Source: CAVPJW01 sp963705525 (GTDB lineage: Bacteria > Acidobacteriota > Vicinamibacteria > Vicinamibacterales > CAVPJW01). Taken from it: 64,000 nucleotides of DNA. Positions 18,480 to 27,868 of this stretch are shown piece by piece. The notes beneath the pieces are model-generated. The model was not told where the DNA came from. It was given only the letters and a program-made list of their open reading frames with translations, and searched no databases. The stretch's first letter is position 1. Every line of letters starts with the position of its first letter. The stretch lies in the NCBI GenBank assembly GCA_963705525.1, contig CAVPJW010000003.1:248001-312000 (forward strand). The letters run 5' to 3'. The translations under genes were made by a program, and so were the position numbers.

Positions 18480-18732
18480 GGGCGAAGCGTCCTATTCTAG
18501 TTCCAGCGCCGCCTGCGTTTTCAGAGGTGAGCCTGCCGCGAATCCTGCCACATCGAGTCCAGGCTTGTGGCCCTGGTGCTTAATTGCTGGGACTTCTTCA
18601 AGAAGCTCGAGATGGCGGACAATGTGGTCGTCATCGCCGACGAGGCCTTTTTGCTCGGCGGCCCGACGCTTCGAAGAGAAATGAGCCTCGATTTCATCGA
18701 CTTTCAGTTCTGATCTGACAAAGCGAGTGCGT

Positions 18733-20203
18733 ATGTCGTCACCGAATTCTTCCGGACCCACCGGTCCGGACATGGACGCCGCCACATTCCGTCGCCACGG
18801 GTACAAGCTCGTGGACTGGATCGCCGACTACCTCGAGCACTCCGAGCGATATCCGGTGCTGTCACACGTCAAGCCGCGCGACATCGTCCGTGCCCTGCCG
18901 GCGAGCGCGCCGGAGACCGGCGAGCCGTTCGAACAGATATTCGAGGACTTCGAGCGCGTGCTCGTGCCCGGGCTGACCCATTGGAACCATCCGGGATTTT
19001 TCGCGTACTTCGCGATCAGCGCCAGCGCGCCAGGAGTGCTTGCCGAATTCCTGTCTGCCGCGCTCAATCAGCAGGCGATGCTCTGGCGCACATCGCCGGC
19101 CGCGACCGAGCTCGAAGAAGTCGTGCTGTCGTGGCTGCGACAGATGATGGGACTGCCTGACCAGTTCGAGGGCGTCATCTACGACACGGCGTCGATCGCG
19201 ACGATGCACGCGCTCGCCGCCGCGCGCGAAGCAGCGGTGCCTGACGTGCGCGCCCGTGGTCTGGCGGGCCGCTCCGACGTCCCGCGCCTTCGCGTGTACT
19301 GTTCCGAGCATACGCATTCGTCGATCGACAAGTCGGTGATTCTGCTCGGTCTCGGGCACGAGGCGCTTCGCAAGATTCCCTGCGACGATCAGTTCCGCAT
19401 GCGACCTGAGCTGCTGGAGTCGGCCATCACGGAGGACCGCGCCGCGGGACGGCTGCCAATCGCCGTCGTGGCAGCCGTGGGCACGACCTCCACGACGAGC
19501 ATCGATCCCGTGCCCGACATTGCGCGTATCGCGCGCGCAGCGCGGTTGTGGCTGCACGTGGACGCCGCTTATGCCGGGGCGGCGGCCATCATCCCCGAGT
19601 TCAGGGGCATTCTCGCGGGCTGCGACGAGGCCGACTCGCTCGTCGTCAATCCGCACAAATGGTTGTTCACGCCCTTCGATCTGAGCGCGCTCTACTGTCG
19701 GCGGATGGATGTTCTGCGCGTCGGCGTTCTCTCTGGTGCCGGAGTATCTCCGGACGAGCGATCCGTCGAGCGTGAAGAATCTCATGGATACGGGGATCCA
19801 GCTGGGCCGACGGTTTCGCGCACTCAAGCTCTGGAGCATCCTGCGGTATTTCGGCACGGAGGGCATTCGGGCGCGGCTCACTGAACACATCCGCCTCGCG
19901 CGTCTGTTTGCGACGTGGATCGACCAGCACCAGGACTTCGAGCGCATGGCCCCGGCTCCCCTCAGCGTCGTGTGCTTCCGGTTCCATCCACGAAACCGCG
20001 CGCTGTCGGCTCAGGAACTCGACGCCGCGAACGAGCGCCTCATGGAAGCGGTCAATGCCACGGGTGAAGTGTTCCTATCTCACACCAAACTCGGGAACGC
20101 CTTCACCCTCCGTCTGGCCATCGGGCATCTGAGGACAGCCGAGCGACATGTCGCGCGCGCCTGGCAGTTGCTTCAGGAACATGCCGGCCTGATTCCATCC
20201 TGA
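18733..20203 (+). CDS. PLP-dependent group II (aromatic-L-amino-acid) decarboxylase, frameshifted
   Basis: Composite of two frames. The first half, from ATG 18733, carries the group II decarboxylase body, with HVDAAYAGAA and the PLP lysine in VNPHKWLFTPFD. Its conserved frame is lost after LYCRRMDVLR. The protein continues in the next frame with AFSLVPEYLRTSD, MDTGIQLGRRFRALKLW and the normal C-terminus to 20203. Four bases lie where one codon is expected at 19720-19723, i.e. a +1 change. Joined length is about 490 residues, normal for tyrosine/DOPA/tryptophan decarboxylases that release CO2 and the aromatic amine. Substrate cannot be read from sequence. A sequencing indel is likelier than decay because both halves are well preserved. 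Confidence 0.85.
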
Positions 20204-20373
20204 AAACCCCTCAAACTGACGCGATCCACGGCGAGTGACGGCATTACCGGTCCGGACCGATAAGACGGCGTGCCTGACCAGCTGGATTATTCGCCGGTAC
20301 GTCACTTGCAGCACCAGACCCCTATTGCCGAGGGTGCTCGACATCGGGTTGCTTCGAAAAGGAGAGCGTCATC

Positions 20374-20949
20374 ATGCTGATTCGCAAGGGTGCCATCGTC
20401 GCTGCGTTTGTTCTGGCGAGCCTGATGCCTTCGACCGCGCGAGCCGATGGACTTTTTTCCGCTTTCATCGGGACGAACTTCGCCGGGGACACCGTCAACA
20501 ACAAGGTCACCTACGGCGCATCCATCGGCTCGATGGGTGGAACTGCGGGATTCGAAGTGGACTTCGGGTACTCGCCTGACTTCTTCGAGCCTGAAGGCGC
20601 GGACCCGGCACTGACGGTCGATACCAACGTGACGACGCTTATGGGGAATATCATCTTCGGCGCCGGCAAGCCCGGTGCGGGCATCAGGCCATACGTGCTC
20701 GGCGGCGCGGGGCTGATTCGCACGAATGTCAATGGCGTCGGTGACATCCTCAGTGACCTGAGCAAGAACAGCTTCGGCGTGGACTTCGGATTCGGCGTCA
20801 ACGGGTTCGTCAGCAACGGGGTTGGTATCAAGGGCGACGTGCGTTACTTCCGTTCGCTGACGGGCAGCGATGACAGCGGAATCCTTGGCGTTGACCTCGG
20901 CGATTTCGATTTCTGGAGAGGCACGGTCGGGGTGGTGTTCCGGTTCTAG
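20374..20949 (+). CDS. Outer-membrane beta-barrel protein (OmpA-like/OMP_b-brl)
   Basis: 191 residues with a good ribosome site (AAGGAGA 10 bases before ATG) and a signal peptide ending ...STARADG. The rest alternates polar and hydrophobic residues in short strands rich in Gly, e.g. GTAGFEVDFGYSPDF, IRPYVLGGAGLIRT and VDFGFGVNGFVSNGVGIKG. It ends with Phe (VGVVFRF), the BAM-recognised C-terminal strand signature. This size suits an 8-stranded barrel. No partner gene is evident. Confidence 0.85.
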   Translation: MLIRKGAIVAAFVLASLMPSTARADGLFSAFIGTNFAGDTVNNKVTYGASIGSMGGTAGFEVDFGYSPDFFEPEGADPALTVDTNVTTLMGNIIFGAGKPGAGIRPYVLGGAGLIRTNVNGVGDILSDLSKNSFGVDFGFGVNGFVSNGVGIKGDVRYFRSLTGSDDSGILGVDLGDFDFWRGTVGVVFRF

Positions 20950-20957
20950 CGCACGAT

Positions 20958-21410
20958 TCAGTCTGCGACTCGCCACTGCTCGGTCCACCCGCGCTCGTCT
21001 TTCTGCAGCGCGACCACGCCGTGCGGGGGAAATGCCCCGTCCGGACCCCCCTGCCCGGCAGGGTCCTTGAGCAACCGCAACAATCGCGGCAGATGCGGCA
21101 TGTGTCCAACGATCATGATGTCGCCCGATTCGGCCAGCAGACGGTCGCGGATCCAGTCCGGCGGATCCTCGGGTTGAAGTCCGCGAACGGCCACGAAATC
21201 CGCCAGAGGATTGCATTCGCGGCGGAACGCCTCGGCCGTCTGCCGCGCCCGCAATTTCCCGCTATGCCAGATGGCCGCCGGTCGAGCACCGAAACGGGCG
21301 GCCTCCAGCGCCATTCGTTGAACGTCCGCCCGGCCGCGCTCTGATAGCGGCCGCTGCGGATCCACATCCGGCGCCACCGCATCGCCGTGATGCACGAGAT
21401 ACACGACCAT
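20958..21410 (-). CDS. sixA: Phosphohistidine phosphatase (SixA-like, histidine phosphatase superfamily)
   Basis: 150-residue cytoplasmic phosphatase. The catalytic motif appears as LVHHGDA at the N-terminus (His in place of the usual Arg before the nucleophilic His), followed by LSERGRADVQRMA, SGKLRARQTAE and the second catalytic His in IVGHMPHLPRLL. SixA removes phosphate from HPt-domain histidines in signalling systems. No histidine kinase is in the window. The gene is downstream of a terminator of the preceding minus-strand gene and is likely separately transcribed. Confidence 0.88.
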   Translation of the reverse strand: MVVYLVHHGDAVAPDVDPQRPLSERGRADVQRMALEAARFGARPAAIWHSGKLRARQTAEAFRRECNPLADFVAVRGLQPEDPPDWIRDRLLAESGDIMIVGHMPHLPRLLRLLKDPAGQGGPDGAFPPHGVVALQKDERGWTEQWRVAD

Positions 21411-21438
21411 CTTCTAGGAACCTTGAAGCCTGTACATG

Positions 21439-21470
21439 AAAAACCCCGCATCACTGACGCGGGGCTCTTC
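21439..21470 (-). terminator. Rho-independent terminator
   Basis: On the minus strand a CCCCGC stem (pairing bases 21459-21464 with 21444-21449) encloses a 9-base loop and is followed by a run of five T. It lies 24 bases after the stop of the exported protein gene at 21494-21862, for which it is the natural terminator. Confidence 0.85.
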
Positions 21471-21493
21471 ACAGAAACGAACGGAGGCCTGGG

Positions 21494-21862
21494 TTAGTTC
21501 GCCACCGAAATCATCTTGAGGCCGGTGGCATTGATCACCTTGTGGCCGTCTTTCTCGCTGACCTCACCGGTCAGCTCGACAATGTGAGCCATGTGCGGCA
21601 CGAGCGTCGCGTTGTTGTCTTTGGTCATGTCGCCGGTGACCATGTACACACCATCGTCGGTGACAAGCGCGACAGGGCTGCCCTTCTTGGCGCACGTCGT
21701 CGCGCAGCCGGCATGATTGGAGCCGACATTCTTGGCGTCCTTCGTGAAGCATGCCTGATCGACGAGTTCACCCTTGACCGTCGTCGCATCCGCGCCAAAC
21801 ACGGTGACGCCGAAGCCGGCGACGAGGGCCGCCGCGGCGAGAATCGAAAAGAACTTCCGCAT
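21494..21862 (-). CDS. Small exported protein, OB-like/DUF5818-type, unknown function
   Basis: 122 residues from ATG 21862, chosen because a strong AGGAGGA site lies about 9 bases upstream and a signal peptide starts there (MRKFFSILAAAALVAG, cut after FGA). The mature part has LVDQACF, two cysteines in HAGCATTCAKKGSPVALV and beta-rich GVYMVTGDM, IVELTGEVSEKDG. The pattern matches small exported acidobacterial proteins of the DUF5818 kind (recognised by pattern only). Three Cys suggest disulphide or metal/haem proximity. It has its own terminator downstream. Confidence 0.72.
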   Translation of the reverse strand: MRKFFSILAAAALVAGFGVTVFGADATTVKGELVDQACFTKDAKNVGSNHAGCATTCAKKGSPVALVTDDGVYMVTGDMTKDNNATLVPHMAHIVELTGEVSEKDGHKVINATGLKMISVAN

Positions 21863-21977
21863 GGTTGGAGTCCTCCTCCTGAATGGAGACGTAGGAAAGC
21901 CCTTGTTTATACCCGCGAGGCCCCGCCCGTCAAGCACGACGAGACCCATCCCATCCCTTGTTCCCGGGCCGGACCGG

Positions 21978-23114
21978 TCACCGGCGCCCGATATCGGAGC
22001 TCGCGTCCGAACCTTTCGACGCCGCCAGTTTCAGGAGCGGTTCAAGCGGTTCATCGACCGCCGCTTCCAATCGCCCCACCCGCAAGTCGTTGAGGACCGC
22101 CTGAAACCGATCCACGTCGCGCGCCGCCCCCATGAACTGGGTCTGCGCGCCCTCGAGGTGACGCCCGACCTTGCCAAAATGCTCCATGAACTGGTCGAAA
22201 TGGGTCTTCAGGTCGCTCAGCAACTCTTCTACGCGCCTCGCCTCCTGCTGGATCTTCATGCCCCGAAAGCCCATCGCCAGGGCCTGGAGGTAGGCGTACA
22301 TCGTGTTGGGCGACACCGCCACAACCCGCCGGGATCGCCCGTATTCGACGATCGTCGGCCGGCTCAGCACTTCGTAATACACGTTCTCGGCGGGGACGAA
22401 CATGAGGGCGATCTCGAGGGTGGCCGGCGGCCGAATGTACTTGTCGGCAATCTCATCGATTCGCGCCCGAACATCCGCCGCAAACGCCTTGAGTGCGGTG
22501 TCGCGCGCGGCGTCGTCTGGCGCGTCGAGCGCTCGCCGAAAGTTGTCGAGCGGGAACTTCGAGTCGATCGGTAGCGCGCCGTTCGGCGTCTTGAGCAGGG
22601 CATCGACGCGCGCGCCGCCGATGTTCGCCTGCAATTCGTAGCAGTCCGCCGGAACGAGCTCGGACAGCATCTGATCGAGCGTGAACTCGCCGAAGTCGCC
22701 ACGGAGCTTCGGCGATTGCAGCATGCGCTGAAAGTCGTCCAGGCTCCGGCTGAACTCCGCGATGCGCTCCGTGGTCGCCTTGAGATCGCCGAGTCGCTCG
22801 GAAACGGCGAGGAACTTCTCGTCGATTCTCGCGCGTGTTTCTTCGCGGGCGCTTCCGATGCGGGTCGCAAGGGTCTCGGTCGCGGTTCTCAGGCCATGGG
22901 AGAGCGTCCGGTTCATTTCACCAGTGGCGCCGTCGACGCGCGCGCCCAGCCCGCTCGCGACACGGTCGAGCTCGTCGGTCACCGCCTCGAGCGCCCGCGC
23001 CGCCTGATTGCTGTCGCGACTCGCACGCACCGCCACGATCATGGCAAACACGGTCGCCACGGCAATAACCAGGATCGCCATTGCCGCCAGGACGACAATC
23101 GATTGAGAAATCAT
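21978..23114 (-). CDS. rmuC: DNA recombination protein RmuC
   Basis: 378 residues. An N-terminal membrane helix (IVVLAAMAILVIAVATVFA) is followed by a long coiled coil (about 30-150) and the nuclease-fold RmuC domain with the diagnostic blocks GDFGEFTLDQML, LPIDSKFPLDNFRRAL and FVPAENVYYEV. RmuC limits recombination between inverted repeats and is conserved across bacteria. Length is slightly below the E. coli protein. Stands alone on the minus strand. Confidence 0.95.
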   Translation of the reverse strand: MISQSIVVLAAMAILVIAVATVFAMIVAVRASRDSNQAARALEAVTDELDRVASGLGARVDGATGEMNRTLSHGLRTATETLATRIGSAREETRARIDEKFLAVSERLGDLKATTERIAEFSRSLDDFQRMLQSPKLRGDFGEFTLDQMLSELVPADCYELQANIGGARVDALLKTPNGALPIDSKFPLDNFRRALDAPDDAARDTALKAFAADVRARIDEIADKYIRPPATLEIALMFVPAENVYYEVLSRPTIVEYGRSRRVVAVSPNTMYAYLQALAMGFRGMKIQQEARRVEELLSDLKTHFDQFMEHFGKVGRHLEGAQTQFMGAARDVDRFQAVLNDLRVGRLEAAVDEPLEPLLKLAASKGSDASSDIGRR

Positions 23115-23169
23115 CGTGAAGGCATTGTAACTCCCGACGCAAACACTCGACCGATCCGGCGCGCGCGAC

Positions 23170-23252
23170 TCTTGCTTCTTGGACCCTGCGACCCTTAGGC
23201 TTTTCGACCGTTCGACCTTGCGACCCGTCGACCTTGTGACCCGCGACCTTCG
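23170..23252. repeat. Degenerate GACCCTG/GACCTTG repeat tract
   Basis: The spacer between RmuC and the HtrA-like gene consists largely of 7-9 base units such as GGACCCT, GCGACCC, TCGACCTT and GTGACCC. It is related to the tracts at 42549 and 53169. Confidence 0.65.
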
Positions 23253-24290
23253 TTATTTGGTTTCAACCGGCGTGATATCTAACCGGATCGGGTCGGTTCC
23301 GCGGAGGACCGTCAAGGCCGTGCGCACACCGATCCGCGTATCGGTGAGCATGCGATGCAGATCGTCGACGCCCGTCACAGGTTCGTCGTCGAACCGGATG
23401 ATGATGTCGCCCTCGCGGAGCCTGGCGGTCGCCGCGGGACTCGGCGTCGCCACCGAAACGACGAGCAGCCCTCGATCCGCCGGAAGGTCGTGGAATCGGA
23501 CCAGTCGACGATGGATTGGCGCCGTTTGACCGCCGACGCCGATGTAGCTCCGGCGAACCCGCCCGTCTCTGATCAGAATGCCCGCCACGAGGGTCGCGGT
23601 GCTGATCGGGATGGCAAACCCGATTCCAGTGCCCGGCAGGATCGCGGCCGTGTTGACGCCGACGACGTCGCCCCTCGCGTCCACGAGTGGACCGCCGGAG
23701 TTTCCGGGATTGATCGCCGCGTCCGTCTGGATAAGATCGTTCATCAGGCGGCCCGATCGCGAACGGAGGGATCGGCCAAGCGCGCTGACCACGCCAGCCG
23801 TGACCGTGTACTGAAAGCCGTACGGGCTTCCGATGGCGATCACGATCTGTCCGGGCCGAAGCCGTTTCGAATCGCCGAAAGCCGTCGTCGCCACCGCGCT
23901 CCCCTGCACCCGAATCACCGCCAGATCCGTATCGGGGTCGCTGCCGATGACGACCGCCTCGGATCGGCGGCCGTCCGCCAGGGTCACCTGGATCGCGTCG
24001 GCACGATCCACGACGTGACTGTTGGTCATGACCAGGCCGTCGGGGGTGAAGAAGAATCCCGATCCCGAACCGCGGGGCGCCCCGTCGCCACGCCGCCCTG
24101 GTTCAGCCTTCCTTCGCCCGACGTCGATGTTGACCACGGCGGGATTGACTCGTTCAACTGCTGCGGTCACCGACTTGGAGTACGCGTCGAGGAGCTCGGC
24201 GTCTGGAGCCTGAGGCCTTTCCGTGATCGGTTGGACCTCTCCTGAATCTTCGAAGTCAACGTCCTGGACTGCTCGCATGTGCTGCCTCAT
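23253..24290 (-). CDS. S1C/HtrA-like serine protease with PDZ domain, no export signal
   Basis: 345 residues. The trypsin-like triad is visible: His in MTNSHVVDRAD, Asp in DPDTDLAVIRV, Ser in NPGNSGGPLVDARG. A single PDZ domain occupies the last 90 residues (REGDIIIRFDDEPVTGVDDL). Unlike DegP/DegS, the N-terminus is charged (MRQHMRAVQDVDFEDSGEV) and contains no signal peptide or membrane helix, so the protein is predicted to be cytoplasmic. Start is either Met1 or Met5 (24278). Degrades or senses misfolded protein by family analogy. Confidence 0.9.
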   Translation of the reverse strand: MRQHMRAVQDVDFEDSGEVQPITERPQAPDAELLDAYSKSVTAAVERVNPAVVNIDVGRRKAEPGRRGDGAPRGSGSGFFFTPDGLVMTNSHVVDRADAIQVTLADGRRSEAVVIGSDPDTDLAVIRVQGSAVATTAFGDSKRLRPGQIVIAIGSPYGFQYTVTAGVVSALGRSLRSRSGRLMNDLIQTDAAINPGNSGGPLVDARGDVVGVNTAAILPGTGIGFAIPISTATLVAGILIRDGRVRRSYIGVGGQTAPIHRRLVRFHDLPADRGLLVVSVATPSPAATARLREGDIIIRFDDEPVTGVDDLHRMLTDTRIGVRTALTVLRGTDPIRLDITPVETK

Positions 24291-24357
24291 CTGAAAGGGA
24301 ACCCACTAAACTTATGACTCGCGGAGCCACGGGAACGTTCCGTGTCAGGAGGACCGA

Positions 24358-25815
24358 ATGAGAGCCGTGCTGGTCTGGGTGGGAGTCGCGGCGGGGACGG
24401 TGTCAGCGGCGGCTCAGGCGAGGCCCCAGCTGAGCCCGGCGGTTCGTCAGTTCGTCAAGGTGGATCAGCCGGTCACGGCGCTCGTCCACGTCCGCGTCAT
24501 CGATGGGACGGGGGCGGCCCCGCGCTCCGATCAGACGCTGATCATGTCAGACGGAAGGATCTCGGCGATTGGCAACGGGGGATCGACCAGGATTCCGGCC
24601 GAGGCCACTGTCCTCGACCTCAGCGGCTACACGGTGATGCCGGGGCTCGTCGGGATGCACGACCACCTGTACTACCCGTCGCCAGAGGGCGCGGTGGCTC
24701 TCTATCCGGAGCACGGCACGAGCTTCCCGCGCCTGTACCTGGCGGGCGGCGTGACAACGATACGGACCACTGGGAGCGTCGAGCCCTACACCGATCTCGA
24801 AATCAAACGCTCGATCGACGAAGGCAAGATGGCTGGCCCCAAGATGCACGTGACCGGACCGTATCTCGAGGGTGCTGGCTCTTTCACGCCTCAGATGCAC
24901 CAGCTCAAGGATGCAGACGATGCGCGGAGGACGGTGGAGTACTGGCTGAGCGTGGGCGTGACGTCGTTCAAGGCGTACATGAACATCACGGCCGACGAGC
25001 TGTCGGCCGCCGTCAAGGCCGCGCACGCAGGCGGGGCCAAAGTCACCGGCCATCTCTGTTCGATCGGGTTTCGCGAAGCCGCGGCGCTCGGGATCGACAA
25101 CCTCGAACACGGCCTGGTCGAAGATACCGAGTTCTTCTCGGGCAAGGTTCCCGGCGTCTGCCCGTCTGGCGCGGAAGAGACGCGCAAGGCGGCCGAGCGG
25201 GAGATGGCCGAAAGCCTCGACGTCGCCGGCAGGCCCGTGCAGGACATGATTCGCGATCTCGTCGCGCGTCGCGTGGCGATCACCTCGACGCTTCCCGTGT
25301 TCGAGACGTTCGTTCCCAACCGCGCCCCGATCGATGCGCGCGTCCTCGACGCGATGCTGCCGGCGTCACGCATCGACTACCTGCGCACGCGCGCGGCCAT
25401 CTCCGACGGTGCCGCGACATCGTTATGGCCGGCGATGCTCAAGAAGGAGATGCAGTTCGAGCGGGCCTTCGCCGCGGCGGGAGGCATGCTGCTGGCCGGA
25501 CTCGATCCAACGGGTTATGGCGGCGTGATTCCCGGGTTTGGCGATCAGCGTGAGATCGAGCTTCTGGTCGAAGCGGGATTCTCGCCCGTTGAGGCGATTC
25601 GGATCGCGACGGCAAACGGCGCGGAGTTCCTCGGCCAGTCGAAGAACATCGGGACACTCGAACCGGGGAAGGCCGCCGACATCGTCGTCATCCACGGCGA
25701 TCCATCGGCCGACATCCGCGATATCGAGAAGGTGGAGACCGTGTTCAAGGATGGGGTGGGCTACGACTCGGCCAAACTGATCGACTCAGTGAAGGGCCTC
25801 GTCGGCTTGCAGTAG
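24358..25815 (+). CDS. Exported amidohydrolase (imidazolonepropionase-like family)
   Basis: 485 residues with a short signal peptide (LVWVGVAAGTVSAAAQA). Amidohydrolase-superfamily metal ligands are present: HxH in LVGMHDHLYY, the bridging Lys in SFKAYMNI, His in KVTGHLCS, His in NLEHGLVED, and Asp in LAGLDPTGYG. The composite beta-sandwich that closes the barrel shows at both ends (VIDGTG; LEPGKAADIVVIHGDP). The substrate is unknown; exported members of this group act on peptides or cyclic amides. A promoter region of about 70 bases lies between it and the divergent HtrA-like gene. Confidence 0.9.
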   Translation: MRAVLVWVGVAAGTVSAAAQARPQLSPAVRQFVKVDQPVTALVHVRVIDGTGAAPRSDQTLIMSDGRISAIGNGGSTRIPAEATVLDLSGYTVMPGLVGMHDHLYYPSPEGAVALYPEHGTSFPRLYLAGGVTTIRTTGSVEPYTDLEIKRSIDEGKMAGPKMHVTGPYLEGAGSFTPQMHQLKDADDARRTVEYWLSVGVTSFKAYMNITADELSAAVKAAHAGGAKVTGHLCSIGFREAAALGIDNLEHGLVEDTEFFSGKVPGVCPSGAEETRKAAEREMAESLDVAGRPVQDMIRDLVARRVAITSTLPVFETFVPNRAPIDARVLDAMLPASRIDYLRTRAAISDGAATSLWPAMLKKEMQFERAFAAAGGMLLAGLDPTGYGGVIPGFGDQREIELLVEAGFSPVEAIRIATANGAEFLGQSKNIGTLEPGKAADIVVIHGDPSADIRDIEKVETVFKDGVGYDSAKLIDSVKGLVGLQ

Positions 25816-25820
25816 GTCGC

Positions 25821-26795
25821 TCACAGCACGAGCACGATCTTGCCGAATGCCCCGGGCTCCATCACCGCGGCGTGCGCGCGCGCGGCTTCGGCGATCGGCA
25901 GCTCGCGTCCGACGACCGGTTTGAGCGTTCCGTTGGCCAGGCCGGCCACCAGCGCGCAGTGAATGCCGTCGGTCTCAGCGGGCGACAGCCCGCTGTACAT
26001 CATGCCGATAATCGCGCCTTCGCGCTGCATCGCCAGGCGAGCGTTGATCTCGATCGGCCCGCGATTGCCGATGACGACGACCCGGCCGTGGCGGGCCAGC
26101 AGTCCCAAATCCTTGCCGAGATTGATGTGGGCCGCCATCTCGAGAATGACATCGGCGCCCCGCCCGCCCGTCATCGACATGAACTCATCGAGATAGCTGG
26201 GCGAGCCGTGATCCAGCACGTGTGTCAGCCCCTGATCCCTCAGGAGCTGGCGGCCGCGCTCGGAACCGCCGGTGCCGTAGACCCGCATGCCGTACGCAAG
26301 ACCCAGCTGGACCGCCGCGATGCCGACGCCGCCCGTCGCGCCGTGCACGAGAAGCGTCTCGCCGGCCTGCGCCCGCGCGCGGCGCGCCAGCGCCTGATAG
26401 GCCGTTCCATAGGGCACGTTGACGGCGGCCCCCTGCGCGAACGAAACGTGCGGCGGAATCGCGTGGACCTGGTGCGCCTCGCACACGGCAAGCTCGGCGT
26501 ACGTACCGGACCCGGTCCCAGGTGCGACACCCGCGACGTACACGCGATCGCCGACCGAAACGCCTGTGACGCCTTCGCCAAGCGCGTCCACCGTTCCCGC
26601 ACCGTCGGTGCCCGGGACATACGGGAGCGCCGGCTTCGAAGTATAGGCCCCGGATCTAATGTAGGTGTCTACCGGATTGACGCCCGCGGCCCGAATGCGG
26701 ACGAGGACCTGGCTCCGGCCGGCGCGAGGCGCATCCGCCTCCTCGAGCGTCAGTACTTCAGGGCCGCCAAATGCGTGAACACGAATGGCGTTCAT
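25821..26795 (-). CDS. NADPH:quinone reductase / zeta-crystallin-like MDR protein
   Basis: 324-residue medium-chain dehydrogenase/reductase without catalytic zinc ligands. The GroES-like N-terminal domain has VNPVDTYIRSG and LPYVPGTDGAGTV. The Rossmann domain has HGATGGVGIAAVQLG, and FSCTAR-like tyrosine/arginine contacts follow. This is the QOR class, reducing quinones or enones with NADPH. It ends 6 bases from the end of the convergent amidohydrolase gene. ATG start precedes the usual family N-terminus. Confidence 0.92.
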   Translation of the reverse strand: MNAIRVHAFGGPEVLTLEEADAPRAGRSQVLVRIRAAGVNPVDTYIRSGAYTSKPALPYVPGTDGAGTVDALGEGVTGVSVGDRVYVAGVAPGTGSGTYAELAVCEAHQVHAIPPHVSFAQGAAVNVPYGTAYQALARRARAQAGETLLVHGATGGVGIAAVQLGLAYGMRVYGTGGSERGRQLLRDQGLTHVLDHGSPSYLDEFMSMTGGRGADVILEMAAHINLGKDLGLLARHGRVVVIGNRGPIEINARLAMQREGAIIGMMYSGLSPAETDGIHCALVAGLANGTLKPVVGRELPIAEAARAHAAVMEPGAFGKIVLVL

Positions 26796-26884
26796 GGACT
26801 GGCCAGTCTAACACTCCCCAACCCCAACCCATCTGCAAGAAACTCCGCCCCTTCCGTTCCAACACTAACGGCTGACCCGTGCAG

Positions 26885-26901
26885 ACCACCTGAACGGTGG
26901 T
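26885..26901. promoter_or_regulatory. Short hairpin in leader of the RnfD-like gene
   Basis: ACCACC and GGTGGT flank TGAAC in the 155-base spacer between divergent genes. There is no T-run, so it is not an ordinary terminator. A transcript-structure or operator role is only possible. Confidence 0.3.
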
Positions 26902-26950
26902 GCATTGCCCAACGGCGCGGCCGATCGGAAGGGAGATCAATCCGGTGGCG

Positions 26951-27868
26951 ATGCCCCCCGTTCGAATCGACCCGCGGATCTATCAGATCACCATTCTGAG
27001 CGCGCTTCTCATCTACGGAATCGGCTGGCTGGACTTCGACATTTCAGCGGAGCGGGCCGCTCTCCTGCTCTCGACGGCGTTGATCGCGCAGCTGGTCTGG
27101 ACTCGCGTGACGGTCCTGCCGGCATTCGATCCCAGGAGCGCGCTGATTTCAGGACTGTCGCTCTGCCTGCTGCTTCGCACGAACTCCCCCGCGCTCGCGG
27201 CCGCCACGGCGATCGTCGCCGTATCGAGCAAGTTTCTGTTTCGGATCAATGGAAAGCACCTCTTCAATCCCACCAACATGGGGCTCGTGTCGATGATGGC
27301 GTTGACCGACCAGGTGTGGGTATCGCCCGGTCAATGGGGCAACGCCGCGTTCTTCGGATTTCTCATGGCGTGCCTCGGCGGGCTCGTCGTCAATCGTGCG
27401 GCTCGAAGCGACGTCACGTTTGCCTTCATCGTCGCGTACACCGCACTCGTCGTCGCTCGATCCTTGTGGCTGACCGAGCCGATCGCCATTCCGCTGCACA
27501 GGCTGCAGAGCGGATCGCTTTTGCTGTTCACCTTTTTCATGATTTCCGATCCGAAGACAACGCCCGACTCGCGTCTCGGCCGGGTCATGTTCGCCACTCT
27601 TGTTGCGCTGGGGGCGGCGTTCGTCCAGTTCAGGCTGTTCCGCACCAACGGCGCGCTATGGTCGCTGGCCGCATGTTCCCTCGTCGTTCCTCTTCTCGAT
27701 CACGTGTTGCCCGGACGACGCTACCTGTGGCAACAGGTAGCGGCCGCTCCTTTTTTCGGAGGACTCCATGAAGCGCATCACTCTTGGCGCAGCGTGTCTC
27801 GTCGCGTTCTTCCTGTTGTCGAGCGACCGGCTCGCGGCGTTCTGCGGGTTCTACGTCGCGAAGGCTGA
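26951..27868 (+). CDS. RnfD/NqrB-like integral membrane protein
   Basis: Polytopic membrane protein with about nine hydrophobic helices and the NQR2/RnfD/RnfE family blocks INGKHLFNPTNMGLV and FFMISDPKTTPDSRLGRVMFA. Family members carry electrons across the membrane with covalent flavin. No other Rnf/Nqr subunit is here, and the SGAT flavinylation motif of the canonical subunit is not evident. ATG 26951 is used, with AAGGGAG upstream; GTG 26945 is possible. The frame runs 101 bases into the DUF2330 gene with non-conserved sequence, so the real end is probably near 27740 or the gene has a small frameshift. Confidence 0.8.
   Translation: MPPVRIDPRIYQITILSALLIYGIGWLDFDISAERAALLLSTALIAQLVWTRVTVLPAFDPRSALISGLSLCLLLRTNSPALAAATAIVAVSSKFLFRINGKHLFNPTNMGLVSMMALTDQVWVSPGQWGNAAFFGFLMACLGGLVVNRAARSDVTFAFIVAYTALVVARSLWLTEPIAIPLHRLQSGSLLLFTFFMISDPKTTPDSRLGRVMFATLVALGAAFVQFRLFRTNGALWSLAACSLVVPLLDHVLPGRRYLWQQVAAAPFFGGLHEAHHSWRSVSRRVLPVVERPARGVLRVLRREG

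Noticed and set aside
18492..18806. 104-codon minus-strand ORF in the gap before the decarboxylase
   Set aside because: Overlaps the decarboxylase start and has no motif; composition like other shadows.
26885..26901. Rho-independent terminator
   Set aside because: Short stem lacks a T-run on either strand and lies between divergent gene starts.
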